NCBI GenBank assembly: GCA_019237945.1
Contig: JAFAOG010000520.1
Span: forward strand, 1-39,051
DNA from: Deltaproteobacteria bacterium
GTDB taxonomy: Bacteria; Myxococcota_A; Polyangia; Haliangiales; Haliangiaceae
DNA: 39,051 nt
Direction of reading: 5' to 3'
Each line of letters begins with the position of its first letter. Within the stretch, counting starts at the first letter, position 1. Below are positions 8,493 to 17,741 of the stretch, piece by piece. The position numbers were made by a program, and so were the translations under genes. The notes below the pieces were generated by a model. It did not search any database and was not told the DNA's origin. It was given only the letters and a program-made list of their open reading frames with translations.

Positions 8493-11030
8493 CTAGACCG
8501 CGTTCTTGTCCGACGGCGACGCGCCGCCGTTGGCGGCACGCTCGGACTTCTGTCGTTCGCCGTACCCGTAGCCATACCCGTACCCGTACCCGTAGTATCC
8601 ACGTCCTTCGGCGACGTCGTTAACAACGAGGCCATAGTGCGCTGTTGCTCCGCTGAGTCGACGCACGTGCTCTTCGGCGGCGCGGCGACGCGTGCGGCGG
8701 GTGCGGATGACGCTCAGGATTCGGTCCGCATACTCGGCCAAGACAAGTGCGTCGGAGACCAGCGGAAACGGGGGAGAATCAATAAGAATGAAGTCGTACT
8801 GAGCTCGGGCGTCCGCAAGGAACGTTGCGAGGTGCGGACTGGATAGTAGCTCCGCCGGATTCGGCGGAACCACGCCCGTCGTGATGGTATTGACTACCCC
8901 GAACTGCGCGTCGACGGTTTGCACGACGTCGGTCCAGTGCATCTCGTTCGTCAGGATGCCGCTCAAACCTGGATGCTGAGCGCGACGCAGCAGCACGTGG
9001 TGCGATGGCTTGCGCATGTCGCCATCGATAACGAGCACGCGCTTGCCGTCCGCAGCAAGCAAGGTCGCGAGGCACAGCGTTGTTGCCGTCTTTCCGTCCC
9101 CCGGTCCGGGCGACGAAATGAGGATGATCTTGTCGCGGTCACGCGCACCCGAGTAGTAGATGTTCGTTCTCAGAAGACGGAACGCCTCGGCAAGAGGCGA
9201 ACGCATGTCAGAAGTAAGGAACTCAATGGGCGACGCTCCGTTTACGTCGTGCCGTTTCGCGCCGAAGTTGGGCACGGACGCGAACAACGGATAGCGTGCG
9301 AGTGCCTTTCGCAATTCGCGTTCTGTTCTGAATGTACTGACGTAACGCCAGCGCCCGAGCACAAAAACAATCCCCGCGAGTAACCCAAGGCCGAGACCAA
9401 GCGCTCCGCGGACAGGGAGCCTTGGTGCAGCCTCTAGCGATTCGAAGTTTGCCGGATCGAGCACTCTGCTCTTCGAGATCGTCGATGCTTTCGTGAGGGC
9501 CGCTTGCTGTTGGCGATCGAGCAGGAACTCGTACACCTTCCCATAAACTTCGGTCTCCTGGGTCAGCATGATGAGCTTCTGCTCTGCGTCAGGGAGTTCC
9601 TTCAGTTTGTCCTGGTACTGTCCAGTCAATTTATCGAGCGACGCTAGCTGTTCTTTTGCGCGCTTCAAACGCGCCTCGATATAGTTCTGAATGGAGGTGA
9701 GTTGGGTGTCCACCGCCGTCTTCGCCTGGTTCACGAGCGGGTAGGCAGTCGTGCCATCGACGGTTGCAGCTTTGTAATCGGCTTCAGCTTTGACGAGGGC
9801 CTGGCCCATCGCGATAAGGACGGTGTCCGGTGTCTCTCCCACGAGATAAGCTTCGGGGGGCATGTGGCCTTTGGCGAGTTGCGATTTGATCTGCTGCAAA
9901 CTCTCCAATTCGAGGCGCGCCGCAGCACGTTGCTGCTCGAATGTGCTGACCTCGCCGATCATTGACTTCGCGGCTTCACTTACGTCCACCGTTGACGACT
10001 TCTTCTTGAATTCCGCGAGTTCCTTGGCCGCCTTATCAAGAGACGCTCTGACGTTCTCCACTTGTTTTGCGAGAAACGCTTCAGCCGCTGCCGCCTCCTC
10101 AGTTTTCCAATCAAGGTTTTGCTCGAGGTAGGCGCGCATCAGCTCCTCTAGGAAGAGCCGCGCTTTGTTCGGCGAGCTGGTCGTAATCTCGAGATCAATG
10201 ATGTCCGTCTCGGAGCTCAGTAGTGCGGCTTTCGGGGTCGAGATGGTAAGATCGTCGTCGAGAGTCTTGAGCATGCTGTCGATCGGGAACACCGTCAGCT
10301 CGTACACTTGGCCCTTGGCGGGCGCGCCCTCGCTACCGGCAATGAGGGTGAGCTCCAGCCCAGGCGCGGTGGTCGGCTTATCGAGTGTCCCTCGTGCAAT
10401 GATGGAATCGTTGTCGAGCACGTCGTACTCGCCGTGCTCCTTGAAGTTGATCTTGAGCTTACGTTCGTCGCCAACACCTCTGAGCCCCGTTAATTGCGTC
10501 GAGACCGCGCGAGGTGCAGTCGGCGCCCCTTCCAACATCAGCGGATCTCGATGACCAAGTCTCCAACTCAAATACCTGGGAGGGCGCCAGCCGTCTGGTC
10601 GGAGCGACGTGTTGAGGCCGGACGCGAAAATTGCCTTCGTCAGTAGTTTACGACTTCGGAGAATGGCGATTTCGGTGTTGATCTCGCCCTTTTCCATCCC
10701 GAGCGCGAATTGGGACGAAATCGTATCCAGCATTCCTCCCTGCGCCTTGAGGTCGCCCATATAGAGACTGGACGTAACGCGAAATCGCATGTGGACTGCG
10801 AGCGTGATGCCGATAACAATAGCGACGACACACAGCACGGATAACGCGATCGCACGCCATCCATCACGAAGCACCTCGAAGATGGTCGCGAGATCAACCT
10901 CCGAGTCGTCTTCCACCACCTGCGGAGGGGCGGGAGCCCACATCAACGTTCCGTGATCTCCGTTGCCACGCCCGCCGCCATGGCCGTTGCTGCGACCATT
11001 GCTGCTATCGTGTTGATCCGAAGCCGCCAC
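8493..11030 (-). CDS. wzc: Wzc/GumC-like chain-length regulator and BY-type tyrosine autokinase
   Basis: 845 residues from a GTG start. Order: Gly/Asn/His-rich cytoplasmic N-terminus (1-45), Wzz-type first membrane helix (about 58-80), periplasmic domain with long coiled coil (about 305-520), second helix (about 541-560), then a bacterial tyrosine-kinase domain with Walker A PGPGDGKT (641-648), Walker A' VLVIDGDMRKP (665-675) and Walker B FILIDSPP (747-754). The C-terminus carries seven tyrosines within residues 812-823, spaced as Tyr-Gly repeats: the autophosphorylation cluster of BY-kinases. It is a full fusion of co-polymerase and kinase, as in Proteobacteria. It acts in the inner membrane, controlling Wzy chain length and docking to the Wza-like exporter encoded 8 bp upstream. 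The CpsB-like phosphatase encoded nearby probably removes its phosphates. Confidence 0.95.
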   Translation of the reverse strand: MAASDQHDSSNGRSNGHGGGRGNGDHGTLMWAPAPPQVVEDDSEVDLATIFEVLRDGWRAIALSVLCVVAIVIGITLAVHMRFRVTSSLYMGDLKAQGGMLDTISSQFALGMEKGEINTEIAILRSRKLLTKAIFASGLNTSLRPDGWRPPRYLSWRLGHRDPLMLEGAPTAPRAVSTQLTGLRGVGDERKLKINFKEHGEYDVLDNDSIIARGTLDKPTTAPGLELTLIAGSEGAPAKGQVYELTVFPIDSMLKTLDDDLTISTPKAALLSSETDIIDLEITTSSPNKARLFLEELMRAYLEQNLDWKTEEAAAAEAFLAKQVENVRASLDKAAKELAEFKKKSSTVDVSEAAKSMIGEVSTFEQQRAAARLELESLQQIKSQLAKGHMPPEAYLVGETPDTVLIAMGQALVKAEADYKAATVDGTTAYPLVNQAKTAVDTQLTSIQNYIEARLKRAKEQLASLDKLTGQYQDKLKELPDAEQKLIMLTQETEVYGKVYEFLLDRQQQAALTKASTISKSRVLDPANFESLEAAPRLPVRGALGLGLGLLAGIVFVLGRWRYVSTFRTERELRKALARYPLFASVPNFGAKRHDVNGASPIEFLTSDMRSPLAEAFRLLRTNIYYSGARDRDKIILISSPGPGDGKTATTLCLATLLAADGKRVLVIDGDMRKPSHHVLLRRAQHPGLSGILTNEMHWTDVVQTVDAQFGVVNTITTGVVPPNPAELLSSPHLATFLADARAQYDFILIDSPPFPLVSDALVLAEYADRILSVIRTRRTRRRAAEEHVRRLSGATAHYGLVVNDVAEGRGYYGYGYGYGYGYGERQKSERAANGGASPSDKNAV
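8559..8597 (-). repeat. Short tandem repeat encoding the Tyr-Gly tail of Wzc
   Basis: The plus strand here reads as repeats of a 6-bp unit (ACCCGT, with degenerate copies at the edges), which on the coding strand gives alternating Tyr-Gly codons for residues 812-824. A 6-bp unit keeps frame, so slippage would change the tyrosine number rather than disrupt the gene. Confidence 0.8.
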
Positions 11031-11038
11031 CTATTCTC

Positions 11039-12115
11039 CTACTGCGAAAGGAACTTGATCTGCACGAACGGATTGAGCAACGCCGAAATCGCCTGCAGCG
11101 ATGGCAGCAATTGGCCGATGACCTGGTTCCACCTCGTCACGGCGGTTTCTGGAACAAATACGATGTCTCCGGCAGCCAGCGGGAAAGGTGCCGCGTCGCC
11201 CCTTATGATCGCGTCGGCGTTTACGACGAACAGCTGACCGCGGTCGAACTCACTGCGTATGACGTGGACCTGGTCGAGGCGGCCTTGGGCACGCTCTTGG
11301 TATCCGATCCCCGCGACCGCGAGCGCTTGCAGGAGGTCCAGACGCCCGTTGATCATTGGGACCGGACCGCCCTTCATCATGCCGCCAGCAGCTCCGCCAA
11401 ACACAAAGACCTGTTCGCTACGATTGTCAGGGACTACAACGGTGTCCTCTGGCTGGAGACGAATATTCTGTCGCATGTCCCCTTCGCGCAGCAGCCGGTA
11501 GAAGTTAATCGGAAGCTTCTTTCCGGCGCGCGCGAGGTATGCGCCGCGAAGGCTCGCCTGTTCGAAGAGAACAGAACCGCCGAGCGATAGGGCCTCGAGT
11601 AACCGCATTGGCCGATCGGCGAACTTGATGCCGGGCTGGGCGAACTCTCCAAGTAGGTAGTAACGGATGCTCCCGTTGAAGAGGACCTGCACCGTTACGT
11701 GTGGATCCTTGAGGTAAGTGCTGAGCCGCTGCTCTACGAGCGCGCGGATTTCTTCGCTTGATTTTCCAGCAACGTTCACCGCTCCAATTAACGGGAGCTG
11801 AATCGTCCCGTCGTTATCGATGACGAGGCCGACCGTTCGCGAGGTTTGCGTCAGCGTCGCGCCGGCCGGCATGTACGTACCGATGGCGAGTTCAGGATGC
11901 CCGAACACGAGGACCATCAGGACGTCGCCGGGCCCGACTCTGTATGGCTCGCCGTCCTTTGCGTTTAGCTGTGCGTCTATCAACTCCTTAGGGAGCACTT
12001 CTTCCTTCTGCGACACGACCGCGGAAGGGAGATTCTTCACGCGGACCGCAGCGCTACCGCCGCCACATGCAGCGTTGAGCAGAGCTGCGATGACCATACA
12101 GACGCACCACCTCAT
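11039..12115 (-). CDS. wza: Wza/GumB-like outer-membrane polysaccharide export lipoprotein
   Basis: 358 residues from the ATG at 12115, chosen because it opens a signal peptide (MRWCVCMVIAALLNAAC); an upstream ATG at 12160 would add 15 polar residues. The likely lipidated residue is Cys17, although the lipobox (NAAC) is not canonical. The Poly_export domain begins at YRVGPGDVL (about 58), followed by two SLBB-type modules: around YLLGEFAQPG and around PMINGRLDLLQALAVAGG-like sequence nearer the C-terminus. The C-terminus ends with a possible amphipathic helix (WNQVIGQLLPSLQAISALL) that could form the outer-membrane pore, as in Wza. It exports the polymer across the outer membrane together with the Wzc-like protein encoded just downstream. 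Confidence 0.92.
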   Translation of the reverse strand: MRWCVCMVIAALLNAACGGGSAAVRVKNLPSAVVSQKEEVLPKELIDAQLNAKDGEPYRVGPGDVLMVLVFGHPELAIGTYMPAGATLTQTSRTVGLVIDNDGTIQLPLIGAVNVAGKSSEEIRALVEQRLSTYLKDPHVTVQVLFNGSIRYYLLGEFAQPGIKFADRPMRLLEALSLGGSVLFEQASLRGAYLARAGKKLPINFYRLLREGDMRQNIRLQPEDTVVVPDNRSEQVFVFGGAAGGMMKGGPVPMINGRLDLLQALAVAGIGYQERAQGRLDQVHVIRSEFDRGQLFVVNADAIIRGDAAPFPLAAGDIVFVPETAVTRWNQVIGQLLPSLQAISALLNPFVQIKFLSQ

Positions 12116-12208
12116 GAAGGGTCTCTTCGTGTAGCAAGCATTGCCCCGGACCTCAAGCATCGTCGTCGGAGCAAGGGTAGCGGACGGGGGCGCGAGTACG
12201 CGAATTTG

Positions 12209-12955
12209 TTAGGTCAGTTGCGCATTGAGAACGCCGATGTCCGTCAGGTGCGTCAACCCCGGCTTGATGAACTTTTCGATCTGAGAGGGCCGGTGCAGAT
12301 CGGTTCCCCAGAACGCCGGAACACCGTCATCGCGTAGTTGGCGAGCGAGATCGTGGGCTGGCCGTCCATACTGGCCGACTAGGGAGCCGATATTGCACTG
12401 GATCTTCACGCCGAACTGCGCGAAACGCTGGAGCCACAGCTTCGGGTCGTCGCAGACGAAACGGTATCGCTCGATGTGCGCAAGCACCGGCGTGTAGCCT
12501 GCGCGGACGAGTGCGGATAGTGCGTCAGCCCACAGGAGCGGCTCGACAGAGTAGGGGTACTCAAGCAGCACGTGGGGACTGGCTGGCGGCCCAAAGGATA
12601 GGAGCGGCTCGCGCGACGCCAGTTCTATAAGGTGCTCGTCCGCAAAGTACTCCGCTGCCATATGAATCGCGTAGTCCACGCCGGCTTCCGCGAGCGCGAC
12701 GCGGAGCGCGGTGAGCGCGGGCTCGAGCGTTGCGCGGGTGTTCGGATACACACCCTTGTAGATGTGCGGGGTGAGGACGCTTCCGCGGTAACCAAGCGCC
12801 TGGAGCCCGCGGATGGATTCAAGCGCGTCGTCGATACTCGTAACGCCGTCGTCGACGCCTGGAATCAGGTGAGCGTGGAGGTCCCATACGAGATCGGGCA
12901 TTGTCTTGCCGCCTCGCGGGGTCTTGCGTGCCTGTCCTCGTTTGAAGCCGAACAT
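12209..12955 (-). CDS. cpsB: CpsB/YwqE-type PHP tyrosine-protein phosphatase
   Basis: 248 residues. The PHP-fold metal ligands are visible: the HxH motif in DLHAHLIPGVDDG (His27, His29), His64 in LTPHIYKG, Glu102 in AAEYF, a His in LAHIERYRF, and the Asp/His of GTDLHRP. This is the manganese-dependent phosphatase family that dephosphorylates BY-kinases of capsule systems (Streptococcus CpsB, Bacillus YwqE). It is encoded just upstream of wza and wzc in the same direction, so its substrate is most likely the Tyr-rich tail of the Wzc-like kinase. The first 18 residues are basic and may not belong: an in-frame ATG at codon 19 gives MPDLVWDLHAH, a more typical start. There is no signal peptide. 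Confidence 0.9.
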   Translation of the reverse strand: MFGFKRGQARKTPRGGKTMPDLVWDLHAHLIPGVDDGVTSIDDALESIRGLQALGYRGSVLTPHIYKGVYPNTRATLEPALTALRVALAEAGVDYAIHMAAEYFADEHLIELASREPLLSFGPPASPHVLLEYPYSVEPLLWADALSALVRAGYTPVLAHIERYRFVCDDPKLWLQRFAQFGVKIQCNIGSLVGQYGRPAHDLARQLRDDGVPAFWGTDLHRPSQIEKFIKPGLTHLTDIGVLNAQLT

Positions 12956-13022
12956 TCAGTGTGAAGAATTGTGTAGGACACGATCAACGTACATGACGGC
13001 AACAGTAAAGGTCGCAACTTTC

Positions 13023-13036
13023 AGCCGTTCGAGCGG

Positions 13037-13038
<2 letters not shown>
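13023..13038 (-). terminator. Small hairpin directly after ugd
   Basis: AGCCG (13023-13027) and CGGCT (13034-13038) can form a 5-bp stem with a 6-nt loop immediately after the ugd stop on the minus strand. There is no U-run, so it may be a weak or partial terminator, or chance in GC-rich DNA. Confidence 0.25.
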
Positions 13039-14338
<1,300 letters not shown>

Positions 14339-14397
14339 GACGGGCCACCCTACACGACAGACGAGAACCTGAGCTAGCGAGTTCGGTTATGGGCCAG

Positions 14398-15621
14398 TCA
14401 TTCGGCGAGTGTGACCTCGCCAACAGCGAGTAATTCGGGGCCCTTGTAGGCACCGCGCGTTAGCGTTGTCGACGAGCGGCGGGCCCGCGCCAGCGCCCCG
14501 ATCATATCGATTCGCACGGACCCGCCGGTGATCGGTGCGCCGTGGTCCTGTGCCAGCGCGATCTCGAGAGAGGCGTCTCCTGTGTACGGATCGAGCACGA
14601 GCGAGCGCAGCCGGTGCACCGCGACCACGCGCTCGCCGAGTGCAGCGCCGTCCCACGTGCCCGGCGCCACTACGAGGTTTCGCACGCCACCATTCGGCTC
14701 GCGCGCGCGCAGCGCTGCTTCGCGCGGGCTGAGCGACAGGCCCACCGCCACGCCGCGCTCGACCAGCGTCCAGCGGCGCACCGCTTCGCCTTCATCACCG
14801 AGCGGCGCCGATTCCAGCCCGTAGGCGAGCGCGCCGTTCGATTCGATCGTCAGCGGATCGACCGCCGATGCGGCGCCTTCGGCGATCGGTGCGTGCTCGC
14901 GATAGCGCGTCAGGCCCTGGCGCTCCGTTGCCGCATCCGCTTGCGGCAGGAACGCGGCCCACACGCCGAGGCCGTCGTGCAGCATCGCGTCGGCCGTCAG
15001 CACCAGCGCGCACGGACCCGCGACCGGCGCCTTTGCGGCCGCCAGCAGCTCCAGATCGCGCGCGGCATCCTCGAACGCCGCATCTGCTCCCAGGCCATCC
15101 GCCGTGCGCGACGAGCGCGTCACCGCGAGCGAATGCTGCGCGCTCGTCACCAGCGCATCCAGACGGATCAGCGTCGCGGGCCACGTGTAGTGGAAGCCGG
15201 CGTGCGTCGTCACCGTGACCACTTCGCGCATCGCCGTCACCGCCGCGCTAGTGCCCGGACGATGCGGCAGCGCGGCCCGAGCCGCCGCCAGCGGATCACG
15301 CAGCGAGCCATCATCGAGATCGACGCGCGCGGGGGCGGCCGGCGCCGGCGATGCCCACGCGGGACCGATGCCCGCATTTGCGAGGGCCATCGCGCGGTCG
15401 GCGACGGCATCGGCGGAGCCCGCGAGCGCATCGACGGCGAGACGCGCGGTGCCGCGGCCGGTGGGCGTGTCGATGTGGACCGTGACGTGGATGCGGGTGC
15501 GCTGCTCGGTGCGCGTGGTGTCGGCGTCGACGCGCGCGAGGTGCTGATCGCGCACGGTGACGGTCCACGCGCTGGCGCCTCGGCGGGCGAGGGCGCGGCC
15601 GAGGGCGCGGGCGTCGATCAT
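14398..15621 (-). CDS. TldE/PmbA-like protein (cytoplasmic partner of a degenerate TldD)
   Basis: 407 residues with the overall organisation of TldD/PmbA proteins: an N-terminal alpha/beta domain followed by a C-terminal region with the conserved pattern of the family (VAPGTWDGAALGERVVAVHRL; then a C-terminal block around DHGAPITGGSVRIDMIGAL). No HExxxH metal motif is present, as is normal for the TldE/PmbA subunit. There is no signal peptide, although its partner has one. Its ATG overlaps the stop of the TldD-like gene (ATGA), so the two are translationally coupled. TldD/TldE heterodimers are metalloproteases acting on small unfolded peptides, including RiPP leader peptides and CcdA in E. 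coli; activity of this pair is doubtful because the partner lacks the zinc site. Confidence 0.78.
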   Translation of the reverse strand: MIDARALGRALARRGASAWTVTVRDQHLARVDADTTRTEQRTRIHVTVHIDTPTGRGTARLAVDALAGSADAVADRAMALANAGIGPAWASPAPAAPARVDLDDGSLRDPLAAARAALPHRPGTSAAVTAMREVVTVTTHAGFHYTWPATLIRLDALVTSAQHSLAVTRSSRTADGLGADAAFEDAARDLELLAAAKAPVAGPCALVLTADAMLHDGLGVWAAFLPQADAATERQGLTRYREHAPIAEGAASAVDPLTIESNGALAYGLESAPLGDEGEAVRRWTLVERGVAVGLSLSPREAALRAREPNGGVRNLVVAPGTWDGAALGERVVAVHRLRSLVLDPYTGDASLEIALAQDHGAPITGGSVRIDMIGALARARRSSTTLTRGAYKGPELLAVGEVTLAE

Positions 15622-17021
15622 GTGGCTCTCCGGCGCGCGCGCAGCGTGCCTCGCGTGCGGATCGAGGGCGCGGTGACCGAGCGGAAGCGGGGGAGCTCGT
15701 CGATCTCGTCGCGCATGCCGAAGGTGTCGGTCTCGGCGGAGACGGCCGACACAGCCGCCAGCAACGGCGACAGCTCGCCGACCAGCTCGATGTCGGCGTA
15801 GATGCGGCCGGTGCGCGTGCCGAGCTTGCGTTCGCGTGCGCGCGCAGCCGCGATGACGACGCGGTCGGAGGACGGATCGACGGTCGCGGAGAGCGCGCCT
15901 TCGAGCTCGAAGCCATCCTTGAGCAGCGTCGCGACCGGCGTGGTTCCCGGTGCGAGTATCAGATGCGACGGCGCGGCCTCCAGCGTCCCGAGGTGACCGG
16001 CCCGCGTGCGCGGCGCGAGCACGCCGACGACCTGGCCCGCGTCGATTAGCGGCGTGCGCACGGCGGCGTCGCCGCGATCGTCGAACGCGAAGCCGCCGTA
16101 TACGCCCGGCGCCAAAGGATCATCGGCCAGCGACAGCAGCGGCGCCGCGACGCGCCGGCCAACAGCCAACCGGCTCGCCACCTCGGGGCGCCGCGCAGCC
16201 GTCGACGTCATCAGCGTCCGCACCGCCGTGTCGATCAGCATCGCCGTCAGCTGCGGATCGAGCGTCACCTGGTGGTCGCCGTCGGGGAACGACGTCGGCG
16301 TCATCAGCGCCAGCGCGTGCTCGCGCGCCGCGACGAGGTCCGCGTCGCTCAGGTCGTGCTCGTCGGCCTCGCCCGCCCACGCGCGCGTCACTTCGGAGAC
16401 GACCGGGCGCGTGCCGTTCCACGCGACGCGGGTGATCGACTTGCGCACGCGCTGGATGCGTTGCTCGAGGTCGCGGCCCGCCGCCACCGCCCAGACGTGC
16501 GCGTCGTCGAGCTCGAGCAGCGCGGCCGAGTAGACGATGCGCGAGGACAGGTCCTGGTCGCGGTTCGCCAGCGCCGTCACGCGATCGAGCAGCTCGTATT
16601 CGGCGAGCTGGTGCGGCTCCCGCGCGACGGCGGGCGGCGGGCCGAAATCCAGCGGCGCGGGCGCGTGGGTGCGATCGACCAGCGCACGCACGCCCGCCTG
16701 GATGCCGGCGCGCGAGAGATCCGTCGTGACGTAGTCGGCGGTGCCCGTCGAGAGCACGACGCCATCGGTGCGCGCCGACGAGATGCCCGCGCCCATGACG
16801 TCGAGCGCGGTCGTCGTGCGGACGCGGGTCACGGCGAGCGCGCGCGAATGCGTGAAGCCGGCGGCGTGGAGGCGGGCGATCGCGTCGTGCAGCCAGCTGC
16901 GGACGTCGGCGGCGTAGACGGCCGGCCGTTGTGGGCCGCGCGGCGGCGACGAGCAGGCGAGCAGGGCGTGGGCAGCGCCGACGCCGAGCGTCGCGAGCAC
17001 CTCGCGCCGGTTCCAGGTCAC
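15618..17021 (-). CDS. Degenerate TldD-like protein with Tat/lipoprotein signal
   Basis: 467 residues from a GTG start. The N-terminus (NRREVLATLGVGAAHALLAC) has a twin-arginine-like pair, a hydrophobic stretch and a lipobox (LLAC), suggesting an exported lipoprotein. The C-terminal half keeps TldD landmarks: the FDDRGDAAVRTPLIDAGQVVG block corresponding to the IDDEG...LI..G segment, and an APG-(T) TPVATLLKDGFELEG block. The zinc motif HExxxH, expected near residues 265-285, is absent: the aligned stretch reads IDTAVRT. The conserved Cys-Gly block near the C-terminus is also lost (TFGMRDEIDELPRF). I therefore read it as an inactive or repurposed paralogue of the intact TldD at 34261-36063. 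It is coupled to the TldE-like gene by an ATGA overlap. Confidence 0.75.
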   Translation of the reverse strand: MTWNRREVLATLGVGAAHALLACSSPPRGPQRPAVYAADVRSWLHDAIARLHAAGFTHSRALAVTRVRTTTALDVMGAGISSARTDGVVLSTGTADYVTTDLSRAGIQAGVRALVDRTHAPAPLDFGPPPAVAREPHQLAEYELLDRVTALANRDQDLSSRIVYSAALLELDDAHVWAVAAGRDLEQRIQRVRKSITRVAWNGTRPVVSEVTRAWAGEADEHDLSDADLVAAREHALALMTPTSFPDGDHQVTLDPQLTAMLIDTAVRTLMTSTAARRPEVASRLAVGRRVAAPLLSLADDPLAPGVYGGFAFDDRGDAAVRTPLIDAGQVVGVLAPRTRAGHLGTLEAAPSHLILAPGTTPVATLLKDGFELEGALSATVDPSSDRVVIAAARARERKLGTRTGRIYADIELVGELSPLLAAVSAVSAETDTFGMRDEIDELPRFRSVTAPSIRTRGTLRARRRAT

Positions 17022-17084
17022 GAGGCGAGGCTATCAGGAGAGGTGCGGGCCGTGTTGGTTCGCGGGGTTAAGACGTCGTCTGCA

Positions 17085-17117
17085 CACAAAACTAAACCAC
17101 AGGTTTATGTTCGTGCG
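17085..17117 (+). promoter_or_regulatory. Palindromic operator 1 upstream of the abiE genes
   Basis: CACAAAACTAAACC (17085-17098) faces GGTTTATGTTCGTG (17102-17115) across a 3-nt spacer; 11 of 14 positions are complementary. The same unit, sharing the exact 13-mer CACAAAACTAAAC and the TTCGTGCG tail, recurs 46 bp downstream. AbiEi antitoxins autorepress by binding inverted repeats in their own promoter, so this is a probable AbiEi operator. Confidence 0.65.
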
Positions 17118-17130
17118 CGAGGCCCGATTG

Positions 17131-17163
17131 CACAAAACTAAACTCGGAGTTAAGTTTCGTGCG
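17131..17163 (+). promoter_or_regulatory. Palindromic operator 2 abutting the abiEi start
   Basis: CACAAAACTAAACTC (17131-17145) faces GAGTTAAGTTTCGTG (17147-17161) across one base; 13 of 15 positions are complementary. It reaches the first base of the GTG taken as the abiEi start (17163), leaving no room for a Shine-Dalgarno sequence. Either the mRNA is leaderless or translation begins at a later codon. Confidence 0.65.
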
Positions 17164-17741
17164 TGGTCGCCCTTCGAAAGCCGAGCTGGGATCGCCTGTT
17201 CGAAATCGCGAGCGAGCAGGAGGGCCATTTCTCAGCGCAGCAGGCGCTGGAGGCCGGCTACTCGCCTCAGCTCGTGCGGAAGCACGTCGTGGCGGGGCGG
17301 TTCACGCGGATCCAGCGCGGGATCTATCGGCTCGTCCACTTTCCCGCGGGCGACCATGAAGAGCTCGTCGTGGTGTGGCTGTGGACCGAACGTGCCGGCG
17401 TGTTCTCTCACCAGACGGCACTCGGGCTTCACGGTCTGTCCGACGTCCTGCCCGCGAAGATCCACGTGTCCGTGCCTGCATCGTGGAAGGCGCGACGACT
17501 CCGGGTGCGCGCCGGTGTGACCGTTCATCACGCGGATGTCGCGAAGAGCGAGCGCGCGTGGTTCGGTGCGATCCCCGCGACGTCAGTCGTGCGAACGCTA
17601 GCTGATTGCGCTCGAGATGCTATCTCTCCGGAGCTTCTGCGGCAGGCCTCGAACGAGGCGCTTGCTAGGGGGCTCGTGAGCAAGCGCGACCTTGCCGATG
17701 TTCGGCGAGCTCTGCGCGGGCATGGGGAGCTCGGCGCGTGA
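17163..17741 (+). CDS. abiEi: AbiEi-type antitoxin/transcriptional regulator
   Basis: 192 residues. The N-terminal 60 residues form a winged-helix pattern (FEIASEQEGHFSAQQALEAG, then LVRKHVVAGRFTRIQRGIYRL), which is the DNA-binding domain of AbiEi-family antitoxins. The rest matches the family body (VWLWTERAGVFSHQTALGLHGLSD and VVRTLADCA). In type IV systems AbiEi neutralises the toxin without binding it and represses the operon through inverted repeats; two such repeats lie directly upstream. The stop overlaps the toxin start (GTGA), the usual order and spacing of abiE pairs. The start is uncertain: GTG 17163 leaves no ribosome-binding site, but the fold needs residues from about codon 8 on. 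Confidence 0.88.
   Translation: MVALRKPSWDRLFEIASEQEGHFSAQQALEAGYSPQLVRKHVVAGRFTRIQRGIYRLVHFPAGDHEELVVVWLWTERAGVFSHQTALGLHGLSDVLPAKIHVSVPASWKARRLRVRAGVTVHHADVAKSERAWFGAIPATSVVRTLADCARDAISPELLRQASNEALARGLVSKRDLADVRRALRGHGELGA

Noticed and set aside
17159-17359. Alternative small frame starting with MRGRPSKAELG, an AT-hook-like sequence
   Set aside because: Only 66 codons and overlapping the well-supported abiEi frame; the rest lacks any motif.
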